A DNA stretch of 64,000 nucleotides from Streptomyces sp. YPW6 (GCF_018866325.1 NZ_CP076457.1:2205001-2269000), one strand, 5' to 3'; shown: positions 42,292 to 51,003, numbered from the stretch's first letter. Notes: a model not told the origin generated them from the sequence alone. Translations and numbers: made by a program.

Positions 42292-43125
42292 TCATTCCGA
42301 GATACCAGGTCCGATCCGCGAGACGATTTCGTCCCAGTAGCTGGGCAGCGCCGCAAAGGGATCACTTTGTCCGCTTCGGCCGTCCCGGTCGTTCCGGTCG
42401 GTGAAGAAGATCGTCCCGGCGCCCTGCCAGCGGGCGACGCGCATGGCCTCCTCCAGGTGGGTGCGCGGGACGCCGTGGACGAAGTGCGCGAACCGCTCCG
42501 GCGGGTAGTCGGCCGTCCACTCGGCCACCTGGGACCAGCGGTAGTCGGTCCACGGCCCCTGGAAGGTGACCAGTTGGTCGGCGGCCTCCGCGTACCCGGG
42601 ATACGGGTGGGCGCCGTGGCCCAGCACGAGGCGGCCCCCGCCGTCCGCGCTGTCGCTCTCCGCCAGGAGGGCGTGCAGGGTCCCGGTGAGCCGCCGGACG
42701 GCGGGCAGCCGGGCGCGGTCGGCGGGGCAGCGGGCGAGGTAGAAGCCGCCGATGCGGTACCAGTCGATGAAGGACCGGGCGTCGGCGATCAGCTCCTCGA
42801 AGGGCCGCTCGCCGTGGGCCAGGTCGAGATGGCCGAGCAGTCGGCCGCCGAAGGCGCGGACGGTGTCGTCCGGGGCCTCGCCGTGCAGGGCGCGTTCACG
42901 GGCGTTGCGCAGCCGGCCCGCCGCCTCCAGGCAGTGCGGGTCGGGCCGGGAGCCGGGGCCGTTGGCGATGTTGAGGACGGCCCAGTGCAGCGGGGTGCCG
43001 GGGCGGGCCAGCTCGGCCCATTCGGCGGGGGCGAGCAGCGGATGGGCGTAGCCCGGGACACCGAAACCGAGCTGTTCGCCGCCCGCGGTCCGGCGGGCGT
43101 CCGCGGGGGCGGTCAGATGCGGCAC
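42292..43125 (-). CDS. Spherulation-specific family 4 (spherulin-4/GH135-like) protein, 277 aa
   Basis: Recognised by family landmarks in order: GFGVPGYAHPLL near the start, WAVLNIANGPGSRPDP (about residues 48-63), a central SFIDWYRIGGFYLARCP, and a C-terminal GTIFFTDRNDR plus ALPSYWDEIV. Fungal Sph3 of this family cleaves galactosaminogalactan. Two oddities: no signal peptide, so it should be cytosolic, and the central strand where such barrels normally carry acidic residues reads IGGFYLAR, so activity may be altered or lost. GTG 43125 has GGAGG upstream and overlaps the epimerase stop by 13 nt, so the two are coupled. Confidence 0.8.
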   Translation of the reverse strand: MPHLTAPADARRTAGGEQLGFGVPGYAHPLLAPAEWAELARPGTPLHWAVLNIANGPGSRPDPHCLEAAGRLRNARERALHGEAPDDTVRAFGGRLLGHLDLAHGERPFEELIADARSFIDWYRIGGFYLARCPADRARLPAVRRLTGTLHALLAESDSADGGGRLVLGHGAHPYPGYAEAADQLVTFQGPWTDYRWSQVAEWTADYPPERFAHFVHGVPRTHLEEAMRVARWQGAGTIFFTDRNDRDGRSGQSDPFAALPSYWDEIVSRIGPGISE

Positions 43126-44078
43126 GCCGCCTCCATCCAGATGTCCGCGAGGGACTCCTCCAGGTTGATCCGGGGCCGCCAGCCGAGCCGGTCCCGCGCG
43201 GTGCGCACGTCGGCCTGCTGCCAGGCTCCGCAGCCGTCCGGATACGGGGACGGGGTGGCGGAGAGGTGTTCCATGACGGATTCGGCGGAGGTGCGCGGGG
43301 CTCCGATGGGCAGCCGCGGCGGCGGCGATTCCAGCTCGTGGAGCGCGCCCGCGTACCCGGCGACGCGGGCCAGCACCGCGGCGGCGTCCCGGAGCCGGAC
43401 GGCGCGCCCGGTGCCGATGTTGACGACGCCCTGGGCGGCGGAGAGCGAGGCGGCGTGGACGGCCCGCGCCACGTCCCGTACGTCGACGAAGTCGCGCTGC
43501 ACGCCGAGCCCGCTGAGCTTGAGTTCGCCGTCGCCCGCCTGCATGGCCCGGCGCATGGCCTCGGCGAGCCGGCCGAGCGGGGAGCCGGCCGGGGTGCCGG
43601 GGCCGACCGGTGAGAAGACGCGCAGGACGACGGCGTCGAGTCCGGAGCCGAGGACCAGTTCGGTGGCGGCGAGCTTGCTGACGCCGTACGGGCCGCCGGG
43701 GCGCGGGGCCGCGTCCTCGGCCGTGGAGGACCCGGGCTGCGAGGGCCCGTACTCCGAGGCGCAGCCGACCTGCACGAGCCGGGCCCCGCAGCCGCTGCGG
43801 CGCAGCGCCTCGCAGACGGTCGCGACGGCGACGGTGTTGTGGCGGGTGAGGTCCCGGGCGTTGCCGCGGGTGGCGCCCGCGCAGTTGACGACGACCCCCG
43901 GGTGGACGGCGTCCAGGAATCGGGTCAGGGCCCCGGGGCTGCCGCCCGCGAGGTCGAACCGGACGTCGGCGTCGTCGCCGCGCCCGAGGGCCGTGAGATG
44001 GACGGCGGGGTCGGCGAGGAGGCGGTCGGCGACGAATCGGCCGAGGAATCCGTTGGCTCCGAGCAGCAGCACCCTCAT
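43113..44078 (-). CDS. NAD-dependent nucleotide-sugar epimerase/dehydratase, 321 aa
   Basis: Extended SDR of the GalE/RmlD-like type. Rossmann motif GANGFLG is at residues 7-13, NCAGATRGN follows, and the catalytic YXXXK is in GPYGVSKLA near residue 148, with GCASEYG before it. The C-terminal substrate domain ends in TARDRLGWRPR-x-x-LEESL. Probable action on a UDP-sugar. It is translationally coupled to the spherulin-4 gene downstream, and its ATG overlaps the stop of a 19-codon ORF. The glycosyltransferase is encoded two genes upstream, fitting supply of an activated sugar. Confidence 0.88.
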   Translation of the reverse strand: MRVLLLGANGFLGRFVADRLLADPAVHLTALGRGDDADVRFDLAGGSPGALTRFLDAVHPGVVVNCAGATRGNARDLTRHNTVAVATVCEALRRSGCGARLVQVGCASEYGPSQPGSSTAEDAAPRPGGPYGVSKLAATELVLGSGLDAVVLRVFSPVGPGTPAGSPLGRLAEAMRRAMQAGDGELKLSGLGVQRDFVDVRDVARAVHAASLSAAQGVVNIGTGRAVRLRDAAAVLARVAGYAGALHELESPPPRLPIGAPRTSAESVMEHLSATPSPYPDGCGAWQQADVRTARDRLGWRPRINLEESLADIWMEAACRI

Positions 44079-44134
44079 CGCGCACCGCCTCGGTGCCGAC
44101 GGCTCACTGCCGGTGCGGGGGACTGGGGGGTCAT
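44075..44134 (-). CDS. 19-codon ORF coupled to the epimerase
   Basis: The ATG at 44134 has AGGAGA 7 nt upstream. It encodes MTPQSPAPAVSRRHRGGAR and stops with TGA overlapping the epimerase ATG (ATGA). The ribosome site here is stronger than that of the epimerase itself, so coupled translation is plausible. It may be only a coupling leader. Confidence 0.4.
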   Translation of the reverse strand: MTPQSPAPAVSRRHRGGAR

Positions 44135-44200
44135 GGCGGGTTTCTCCTAGGTCAGTCGGTCGTACGGTGCCGGGCGAGGCCCGCGGCGTCGGCTCCGCGG

Positions 44201-44240
44201 GGGTGATACGGGGTGATACGGGGTCGTGCGGGGTGGTACG
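44201..44240. repeat. Four 10-nt tandem repeats (GGGTGATACG type)
   Basis: GGGTGATACG twice, then GGGTCGTGCG and GGGTGGTACG, in the 209-nt gap between the membrane-protein stop and the epimerase start. Confidence 0.75.
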
Positions 44241-44287
44241 TCGGGGGGGCCGGCCGGGACCGGGCCCTGTCGGCCCCGGGTCCCTCG

Positions 44288-45472
44288 TCAGACCCGGGTG
44301 TGGGCGGAGGCGCGGGAGAGCGCGAGGGCGGCGTGCAGCAGGAGTGCGAGGGCGGCCCCGCCGCAGGCGAGGGCGGACACACCTCCCGTCCCGCCTGCCG
44401 AGACGAGAGCGTCCACAGGCTGGGCCAGGGGTTCGAGGCCGGGGAGCCGGGCGCCGAGGACGAGGGCCGGGGCGGCGGCCTCGACGGCGCAGGCGGCGGC
44501 GAGGGCGACGGTGCCCGGCTCGGGCAGTCCGTGCACGGCGAGCAGCCGGGCCACGAAGAACAGCACCCCGAGGGCGACGGCCGCCACGGGCACACCGCCT
44601 CCGCCGAGAGCGAGGTCGGCCAGATACAGCAGGGGCAGCAGCGCGCCGAGGAAGAGGGAGACGGCTGCCAGGAGCAGGGGGCGCACGCCCGCGCCGAACT
44701 CCTCCAGGGCGCGGCTGCCGGAGAGTTTGCGGTGGGCACGGACGGTGAAGAGGTGGGCGCACCAGGCGGCCGGGGCGACGGCGGCGGCGAGGCCGAGCAG
44801 CGGGGCGGGGCTGCCGCCCCAGGGGCCGTCCGGGCCGCCGGTCATGACCTGGGCGAGCAGTTCCTCGCCGTACACCGCGTAGCTGAGCAGCCAGCAGGCG
44901 TACATGCCGGCGCGGCCCGCTCCCTCGGGGGCGCGCAGGGGCCCCCGGCCCAGGCACGCCCGGAGCGCCAGACAGGCGAGGAGCGCGCCGACGACCGTGA
45001 CGAGGGCGCGCGTCCCGTCCCCGAGGACGCCCTCGGTGGCCCGGAGCAGCCCGGCGGTCGCGAGACAGGCGGCCCCGGGAAGCAGGGCGAGGAGGGTCCA
45101 GCCGGCCCACCCGTCGGTGCCGGGACCGGGGCCGGGCCGGGTTCCGGGGGCTCCGCCGAAGGCCGGGGCGTGCGCCCGGGGCGGCATACGGGCGTACAAC
45201 TCCTCGGCGAGGGCGAAGACGTCCCGGTGGCGGTAGCGGGCGGCCGTGCGGTCGGTGAGGCCGTGGGCCTCCAGGCCGGCGGCGATCTCCAGCGGGTCCA
45301 CGGCCCGTTCGCACAGGTCGCGGTGGTCGTGCAGCAGGGTTTTCACCGGGTCGGCCGGACCCCGCCGGGCCGTGGCGCCCGACGCCCGGCGGCCCGAGGC
45401 GCGGTGAGGTATCTCCGCAGCGCGTTCCGGGGCGGCTGTGGAGGTCGTCGCCGGGGTGTCCGGACGGGTCAT
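44288..45472 (-). CDS. 8-TM membrane protein of a glycosyltransferase cassette, 394 aa
   Basis: A conserved soluble N-terminal helix bundle (about residues 42-98, with HRDLCERAVDPLEIAAGLEAHG and YRHRDVFALAEELYAR) is followed by a Pro/Gly linker and eight predicted TMs at about 124-145, 155-174, 190-210, 222-243, 263-288, 293-314, 320-342 and 363-386. It could be the transport or scaffold partner of the adjacent PelF-like glycosyltransferase, in the place PelG or PelE/PelD holds elsewhere, but I do not recognise the family. ATG 45472 has GGAGACC upstream. The frame stays open to an ATG at 46036 that overlaps the glycosyltransferase stop, so a 582-aa form is possible. Confidence 0.7.
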   Translation of the reverse strand: MTRPDTPATTSTAAPERAAEIPHRASGRRASGATARRGPADPVKTLLHDHRDLCERAVDPLEIAAGLEAHGLTDRTAARYRHRDVFALAEELYARMPPRAHAPAFGGAPGTRPGPGPGTDGWAGWTLLALLPGAACLATAGLLRATEGVLGDGTRALVTVVGALLACLALRACLGRGPLRAPEGAGRAGMYACWLLSYAVYGEELLAQVMTGGPDGPWGGSPAPLLGLAAAVAPAAWCAHLFTVRAHRKLSGSRALEEFGAGVRPLLLAAVSLFLGALLPLLYLADLALGGGGVPVAAVALGVLFFVARLLAVHGLPEPGTVALAAACAVEAAAPALVLGARLPGLEPLAQPVDALVSAGGTGGVSALACGGAALALLLHAALALSRASAHTRV

Positions 45473-46036
45473 CGGGAGGTCTCCGTGGTCGTGAAGCGTC
45501 GGTTCGGGGAGGTCCGGGCGGCGAGCCGCCGGGGCGAGGAGGTCCGGGGCGGGGAGAACCGGACCGCCGTGGTGGGCCGGGCAGCGGACCGCCCGACCGA
45601 GGAAGGCCGGGCGGCGGAAGCCCCGCTCGGGGACAGCCCGGACGCGACGGCCGGGACCGCGATGGGCCAAGGCGCCGAAAGCCGGGGGGAGGAGGGACTG
45701 ACCGCTGCGGAAGGCCGGGCGGCGGACTGCCGGGCCGGGAAGGACCGGGCAACGGAAGCCCCGCGCGGGAAGAGCCCGGACGCGAAGGCCGGGACCGCGA
45801 AGGACCGGGGCGCCGGGGTCGGCCGGGCCGGGGAAGACCGGGGCATGACCGACTGGGCGGCGAACCGCCGCGGCGGGCAGGGACGGGCCGCCGCGGAAGG
45901 CCGGGCGGCAGCCCGCCGGGCCGGAGAAAGCCGGGCAGCGGGCGCCCCGCCCGCGCACCGCCCGACCGCGCAGGTCCGAGGCGCGCAGATCCGGGGCACG
46001 CAGGTCCGGGGCGCCGAGCGCCCAGTGGTCACGCAT
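45473..46036 (-). repeat. 15-nt-period repeat region, possible N-terminal extension of the membrane protein
   Basis: 564 nt of GC-rich degenerate tandem repeats with a 15-nt period, including a longer imperfect duplication of about 60 nt. On the minus strand the frame is open from ATG 46036, which has GGGGGA upstream and overlaps the previous stop by 8 nt, and it joins the membrane protein in frame. The translation has pentapeptide-like words (APDLR, APDLR, ASDLR, GRAVR at the start). Third positions are mostly G/C in this frame. It is either a true 188-residue repeat domain or a non-coding minisatellite. Confidence 0.6.
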
Positions 46037-47939
46037 CGCCGTCCCCCGCCGGTCCTGCCGCGACCGCGCAGACGCCCTCGGGCTCCGGCTCCCGCGTGTG
46101 CTCCGGTTCGGGCTCGCCGGGGCGGTCCGGCAGGCGGGCTCCGGCCGACCGGGCGGGCCCGAACGGTACGGCGGCGACGGCTGCGCGGACGGCGGGGCGC
46201 TCCCTGTCCTCCGGGGGCCGCAGGTGCGCCCCGGGCCGGGTCCAGCGGCCGGGGAGGCGGGCCTCCGGCGGCGTGGCGAACGGCAGCGGATCGCCGTGGG
46301 CGTCCAGCGTGTCGGCCTCCCGGCGCACCGGCGTGTGCGACATCAGCTCCAGGTAAATGCCGCGAAATGCCGCGAGGTTCTGTTCGACGGTGAAGAGTTC
46401 GAGCGCGCGGGACCGGGCGGCGGCGCCGAGCCGGGACCGGCGCTCGGGATCGCGCAGCAGCGCGACACAGGCCTCCGCGAGCGCCTTGGGGTTGCGCGGG
46501 GGTACCACCAGGCCGGTGCCGCCGATGACCTCGACGACCGCGCCCACGTCGGTGGAGACGGTGGCCCGGCCGCAGAACATGGCTTCCACGAGGCTGACCG
46601 GGAAGCCCTCGACGGTGCTGGAGAGGACGATCACCTCGCCCGCCGCGTACGCCTCGGCGAGATCGGGGATCTCGGGGCCGCCGATCTCCTCGAAGGTGAC
46701 CGGGCTGCTGCCCTCGGTGTGGGCGCCGGCGGCCTCGTCCGGGAAGAGCTGGGCGGCCAGGGCCGTGCAGTGCGCGAGGTACGTGGTGGCCTCGTCGCCC
46801 TCCGCCGGGGCGCCGAAGATCCGCAGCCGGGCGTCGGGCCGGGCGCGGCGGATCTCGGTGAAGGCGTGGAGGAGGGCGATCAGGTCCTTGGCGGGCTCGA
46901 TCCGGCCGACCCAGACCAGCGTGCCGAGGCCGTCCTCCTCGGCTCCACCGGCCGCCGGACCGAGCCGTTCGGCGTCCTCCCCGACCGGGCCGAAGCGCTC
47001 CGCCGCCATGCCGGGGTAGACCGTGCGCTGCTTGGCGGGGTCGGCTCCGCAGCGCTGCTGCCAGCGGCGGACATGCGTGTTGCCGGGGGTGACGAGCGCG
47101 GCCTGCCGGTAGATCTCGGTGGCGAGACGGCCGTGGAACGCGGCGAGGAGGGCGCGCACGGGGGCTCCGTAGGGAGTGCCGGACGCGGCGGCGAGATAGT
47201 GCGCGCGCAGCGGGACGCCGTGCTCGGTGACCAGCAGCGGCACCCCGAAGAAGCGTTTGGCCAGGAGTCCCGGGAGAGCGGCCGCCCCGCCGGAGGCCGC
47301 GTGGCAGAGGTCGACCGCGCCGAGGCTCTCCTGGTCGTACCAGTCGAGCGAGAGCGGGCGCAGCGCGCGTTCCAGCTCGGCGGCGCAGGCGAGGTGGTCG
47401 GGTACGGTGGCGCTCCGCACGGTCCGGCCGGCGCCGTGGGCCCGGGTGGTCGCCTCCAGGATCCGCACCGCGGTCTCGGAGCGCAGGGCGAGGTGGAGTC
47501 CGCCGCGCTCGCGGGCCAGCTCGGCCAGCCCGTAGAGCCCTGCGGTGAAGAGCTCGGCGCCGGGGCCCTCGCCCGCTTCCGTGCCGGCCCGGTCAGGGGT
47601 GCTGACGGCGGTCGCGAGGGCGGTGAAGTGCTCGGTGAAGCGTTTGCGGTCGCGCCGCCCGTAGGCCTGCTCGCCGCCGGTCACCAGCCGGGCCACCAGG
47701 CCGCGTTCGCCACTGCCGCGCAGGGTGCCGTCCTCGGGAGTCCACAGGGGTGCGGTGCGCACCCGGCTGACCTGGTAGGGCAGTCGGACCCAGCCCTGGG
47801 CCTCCTGGCGGGCGGAGCGGCTCAGCGCGAACAGGTCGAACTCATGCTGCGGCAGCCCGCGCACCAGCCGGTCGCACCAGAGCCTGGACTCACCGGTCGC
47901 ATACGGATAACCACCGTCGGTGAGCAGTCCGATCCGCAC
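46029..47939 (-). CDS. PelF-like GT4 glycosyltransferase (DUF3492), 636 aa
   Basis: A GT-B glycosyltransferase. The N-terminal DUF3492-type domain starts MRIGLLTDGGYPYATGES and includes LVTEHGVPLRAHYL (about residue 238), both typical of PelF, which polymerises the Pel exopolysaccharide from UDP-sugars. The C-terminal nucleotide domain has VWVGRIEPAKD and the EX7E motif in STVEGFPVSLVEAMFCGR. The last 110 residues are a charged, Pro-rich tail. No TM, so cytosolic. The GTG at 47939 follows GAGGG. It is the first gene of a cassette with a membrane protein, an epimerase and a spherulin-4 protein. Confidence 0.88.
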   Translation of the reverse strand: MRIGLLTDGGYPYATGESRLWCDRLVRGLPQHEFDLFALSRSARQEAQGWVRLPYQVSRVRTAPLWTPEDGTLRGSGERGLVARLVTGGEQAYGRRDRKRFTEHFTALATAVSTPDRAGTEAGEGPGAELFTAGLYGLAELARERGGLHLALRSETAVRILEATTRAHGAGRTVRSATVPDHLACAAELERALRPLSLDWYDQESLGAVDLCHAASGGAAALPGLLAKRFFGVPLLVTEHGVPLRAHYLAAASGTPYGAPVRALLAAFHGRLATEIYRQAALVTPGNTHVRRWQQRCGADPAKQRTVYPGMAAERFGPVGEDAERLGPAAGGAEEDGLGTLVWVGRIEPAKDLIALLHAFTEIRRARPDARLRIFGAPAEGDEATTYLAHCTALAAQLFPDEAAGAHTEGSSPVTFEEIGGPEIPDLAEAYAAGEVIVLSSTVEGFPVSLVEAMFCGRATVSTDVGAVVEVIGGTGLVVPPRNPKALAEACVALLRDPERRSRLGAAARSRALELFTVEQNLAAFRGIYLELMSHTPVRREADTLDAHGDPLPFATPPEARLPGRWTRPGAHLRPPEDRERPAVRAAVAAVPFGPARSAGARLPDRPGEPEPEHTREPEPEGVCAVAAGPAGDGDA

Positions 47940-48019
47940 GAGTACACCCTCGATCTCCCTTGTGGGCAGCCGCCGTTGGACCGGCGACTCACAGCGGGAC
48001 GACGTTATGCGGATACGCC

Positions 48020-48053
48020 GGTGGCGCGACGGACGGTTGTCCGTCGCGCCACC
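48020..48053. terminator. Hairpin between DUF3152 gene and glycosyltransferase gene
   Basis: Perfect 15-bp stem GGTGGCGCGACGGAC with loop GGTT, 133 nt after the DUF3152 stop and 80 nt before the glycosyltransferase start. It probably separates the two minus-strand units; no U-tract. Confidence 0.65.
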
Positions 48054-48185
48054 GAAAGGGGTGAACCGTCGTAACTTTCCCGCACCGGTCGCGTTCCGTC
48101 GCGATACAGCGGTCGGTTGTCACGGAGGGTCAGGCCCGGGCCAGCTCCTGTCGGGCTGCCCGTGGGGCCGGCGCGCGCCCGGGGA

Positions 48186-49664
48186 TCAGCCCTTGGGGTG
48201 GACCCAGGGGTTGGGCTTGCACGTGATGCCGTCGAGTTCGAGGGTCTTGGTCTGCTGCTGCATGACCGGGGCCGGGGCGCCGGGCGTGCTGCAGTTCACG
48301 TGGTTGTACCCGAGCCGGTGGCCGACCTCGTGGTTGATGAGCATCTGCCGGTAGGGCAGCAGCTTGTCCGGGCCGAAGGTGTCGGCGCCCTGCGCCCAGC
48401 GGTAGGCGTTGATCATGATGCGGTCGGTCGCCGCGGAGTCGCAGGAGACGTTGTCGACGGTGGTGTCCAGACCGGACTTGGCGCACCAGTCGCCGGTGGT
48501 CCCGGGGCTGGCGAGCGTGATCACGAAGTCCGGCTGCCCCGACGAGATGCGCTCGAAGGTCATCGCCCCGTTGTGCGCCCAGCTCCGGTTGTCGTTGAGC
48601 GTCTTCTGCACGGCTTCGGCGAACAGGCCGGCGTCGAGGCCGAGCCCCTTCTCCACATCGATCCGGTAGCGGTGCTTCTGCCCCTTCCCGGGAGCCTTCG
48701 CCAGCCCGGGGACCGCCTCGAACTCGCCGGTGGCCCTCAGATCGGCGGCGATCGAGAAGGGCTGCGCCATCTTGTCGGCGTACGAGAGGGGCTTGACCTC
48801 GGGCTTCACTGTGGGCTGCCCCGGGGTCGGGCGGGCGTCGGAGCGGGAGGCGTCGTCGCCGGGGCCCTGCCGGTCCACCTCGCCTGCGCGCGCCGCGGCG
48901 GCGCGGCCGTCGGCGTCCTCGGCTACCTGGCCGGCCACCACGACGGCGAGCACGGTGGTCACCGCGGCGGCGGCGATCCCGGTGAACGTCCGGCCCTTGG
49001 CGCCCCGGGGGGCGCTCCGTTCGCCGGGCTCCGCGGCCACGGTGTCGTCCGGGCCGTCCGGGGCCCCGGCCGACGGCGCGGACGCGGTCCCGGGCCCTCG
49101 CCGTCGAAGGCGTCGACGAACTCCTGGCGCGGGCCGGGACCGGGGCCCGCCGGGCCGGCGCTGCGCAGCGCGGCCGTCCGCGACGCGCTGGGCCTCCCGC
49201 TGGGCGGAGATCCGGCGGGCCACGGCCTGCTGCCGGGCGGCGGCGTCCTGGGAACCGACGGCCCCCGCAGACTCACCGGGATGCGGGCGGGCCTCGCCGG
49301 GGCCGCTGTCCGGGCCGGGGTCCCGGCGGGGTGTCCGGGGAGACGAGGAGCTGCCGGGCGCGCCGGGCCCGTGCCCCTGGCGGGGCTGCGGTCCGGTGCC
49401 CCAGGTCCCGCCCCAGCCGCCGCCCCTCTCGTGCTGTTCGGGGTGACCGCCGCGCACCTGCGGGGCGTCGGGCGGGAACGGGCCCTGCCCACCGCCGGCC
49501 ATCGGGGAGAACCGGTCCCGCTCGCCTCCCGGCGGTGCGGGCGCGGTCCGCCTGCGGCGGCCGGTGCCGGACGCGGGGGGCGCCGCGGGGCGCTCGCCTC
49601 CCGGCTCCGCCGCTGTCGCGTCCGGGCGGATCGCCCCGGCACCCTTTCGACTGTGTCGTCCCAC
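48186..49664 (-). CDS. DUF3152 protein with zincin-type motif, membrane-anchored, 492 aa
   Basis: A cytosolic, Pro/Arg/Gly-rich N-terminus of about 245 residues is followed by one TM (about 252-275, FTGIAAAAVTTVLAVVVAG), then an extracellular DUF3152 domain. In that domain NHEVGHRLGYNH carries HEXXH with a third His, as in M10-like metalloproteases, and two Cys pairs are probably disulfides. Function unproven; the mycobacterial Rv3207c type is its counterpart. The GTG at 49664 lies 8 nt after the hydrolase stop, so the two genes are co-transcribed. Confidence 0.88.
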   Translation of the reverse strand: MGRHSRKGAGAIRPDATAAEPGGERPAAPPASGTGRRRRTAPAPPGGERDRFSPMAGGGQGPFPPDAPQVRGGHPEQHERGGGWGGTWGTGPQPRQGHGPGAPGSSSSPRTPRRDPGPDSGPGEARPHPGESAGAVGSQDAAARQQAVARRISAQREAQRVADGRAAQRRPGGPRSRPAPGVRRRLRRRGPGTASAPSAGAPDGPDDTVAAEPGERSAPRGAKGRTFTGIAAAAVTTVLAVVVAGQVAEDADGRAAAARAGEVDRQGPGDDASRSDARPTPGQPTVKPEVKPLSYADKMAQPFSIAADLRATGEFEAVPGLAKAPGKGQKHRYRIDVEKGLGLDAGLFAEAVQKTLNDNRSWAHNGAMTFERISSGQPDFVITLASPGTTGDWCAKSGLDTTVDNVSCDSAATDRIMINAYRWAQGADTFGPDKLLPYRQMLINHEVGHRLGYNHVNCSTPGAPAPVMQQQTKTLELDGITCKPNPWVHPKG

Positions 49665-49672
49665 GCCCCGGA

Positions 49673-50638
49673 TCAGCTCCCGCCGCTCTCGTCCAGCAGT
49701 TCCCGGAACGCCTGGGCGACCGCCTCCGGGTACTCCATCATCGCCACGTGCCCCGCGTCGGGCAGGGTCAGCAGCCGGGCGCCGCGGAAGGCCGCGGACG
49801 CCTTGCGTGCCATCCGGTACGAGACGAGCTGGTCCCGTCCGCAGTACACGAGCTGGGTCGGTGCGAGCACCCGCTCGGCCTGGCGCCACAGTCCGTGCTG
49901 GCCGCCCAGGGTGTACGCGTCGACGATGCCCCGGGCCGAACGCGTCATCGCGTCCCAGAAGTACGGCAGTTCCAGCCGGCGCTCCATCTCGGCCACCGCG
50001 TGGCGGAAGGCTTCCTCGGAGACCCGTGCCGGATCGCCGTAACAGAGTGCCATGACTCCGCGCGTCCGCTGCTCCGCGGTCCAGTCCTTCGTGAGCCGGG
50101 CGAACAGGGAAGCGACCCCCGGCACCGCCAGCAGGCCGGTGGGGACGGCCGGTCGCTGCACCCGCCACTCCGGCAGGGCGGGCGAGATCAGGGTGAGGGT
50201 CCGCACCAGGTCGGGGCGGACGGCGGCGACCCGGGTGGCGACCGCACCGCCCAGCGAATTGCCGAAGAGGTGGACGGGCCCCCGCCCCTCCGCGTCCAGC
50301 AGCCGGATCACCGCACGGGCGTGTCCGGTCACCGAGTAGTCGCCGTCGTCGGGCGGCGGCGAATCGCCGAATCCGGGCAGGTCGACCGCTTCTCCGTCGA
50401 CCAGGCCGGACAGCAGCGGCATCAGGGCGGACCAGTTCTGGGACGAGCCGCCGAGCCCGTGCACGTACAGCGCGGGGGGCAGTCCGGTCCGGTCTCCCGG
50501 CCGGCAGCGGACGTTCAGACCGATCCCCGGCAGGGACACGGAGCGCAGCCGTTCGCCGTCGGCGACCCGGACGGCACTGACCGTGGGGGCCACCGCTGCG
50601 GCGGCGGCCTGGACACCCGGCAGCTCGGTCGAAGACAT
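49673..50638 (-). CDS. Alpha/beta hydrolase, 321 aa
   Basis: Standard alpha/beta-hydrolase fold. Oxyanion-hole HGLGGSSQNW, nucleophile elbow GNSLGG (Ser near residue 127), acid near CGRDQLVS and catalytic His in DAGHVAMMEYPE. Substrate unknown; the mycobacterial locus also carries a lipase/esterase (lipV) near adnA. First gene of the minus-strand pair with DUF3152, diverging from a 71-aa acidic protein gene. Confidence 0.9.
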   Translation of the reverse strand: MSSTELPGVQAAAAAVAPTVSAVRVADGERLRSVSLPGIGLNVRCRPGDRTGLPPALYVHGLGGSSQNWSALMPLLSGLVDGEAVDLPGFGDSPPPDDGDYSVTGHARAVIRLLDAEGRGPVHLFGNSLGGAVATRVAAVRPDLVRTLTLISPALPEWRVQRPAVPTGLLAVPGVASLFARLTKDWTAEQRTRGVMALCYGDPARVSEEAFRHAVAEMERRLELPYFWDAMTRSARGIVDAYTLGGQHGLWRQAERVLAPTQLVYCGRDQLVSYRMARKASAAFRGARLLTLPDAGHVAMMEYPEAVAQAFRELLDESGGS

Positions 50639-50757
50639 GCGCCAATGTTACGAGACGATCACGCACTGATTCATGTGTTCGCCGTCACAAGGCCGCATCG
50701 CGGGGTGGACGGGTAGCTCCTAGGCTTCAGGGGGAACGACAGGAAGGGAGCTGCCCC

Positions 50758-50973
50758 ATGACGGTCGACCCGAGCGACCCGGACACCTTCGAGGGCGCGG
50801 AGCCGGACGAACCCGGCCCGGAGGCCCCGGAGGCCGACGCCGCCGAGCAGCGCGCGGAGGTCCGGCCGGAACAGGACGAGCGGACGGAGAGTACCGATCC
50901 GGCCGCCGCCAATGAGGCCGACATCGCGGACCAACGCCGGGTGATTCCCCTCGACGAGGACGATTACCGCTGA
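50758..50973 (+). CDS. Acidic hypothetical protein, 71 aa
   Basis: Very acidic, disordered composition (about one third Asp/Glu), with the C-terminal segment NEADIADQRRVIPLDEDDYR as the most structured part. ATG 50758 is preceded by GGAAGGGAG. I recall similar short genes in Streptomyces at this place; function unknown. A small hairpin follows. Confidence 0.7.
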   Translation: MTVDPSDPDTFEGAEPDEPGPEAPEADAAEQRAEVRPEQDERTESTDPAAANEADIADQRRVIPLDEDDYR

Positions 50974-51003
50974 AACGCCCCGGTTTACCCGCGACCGCAG
51001 AGA

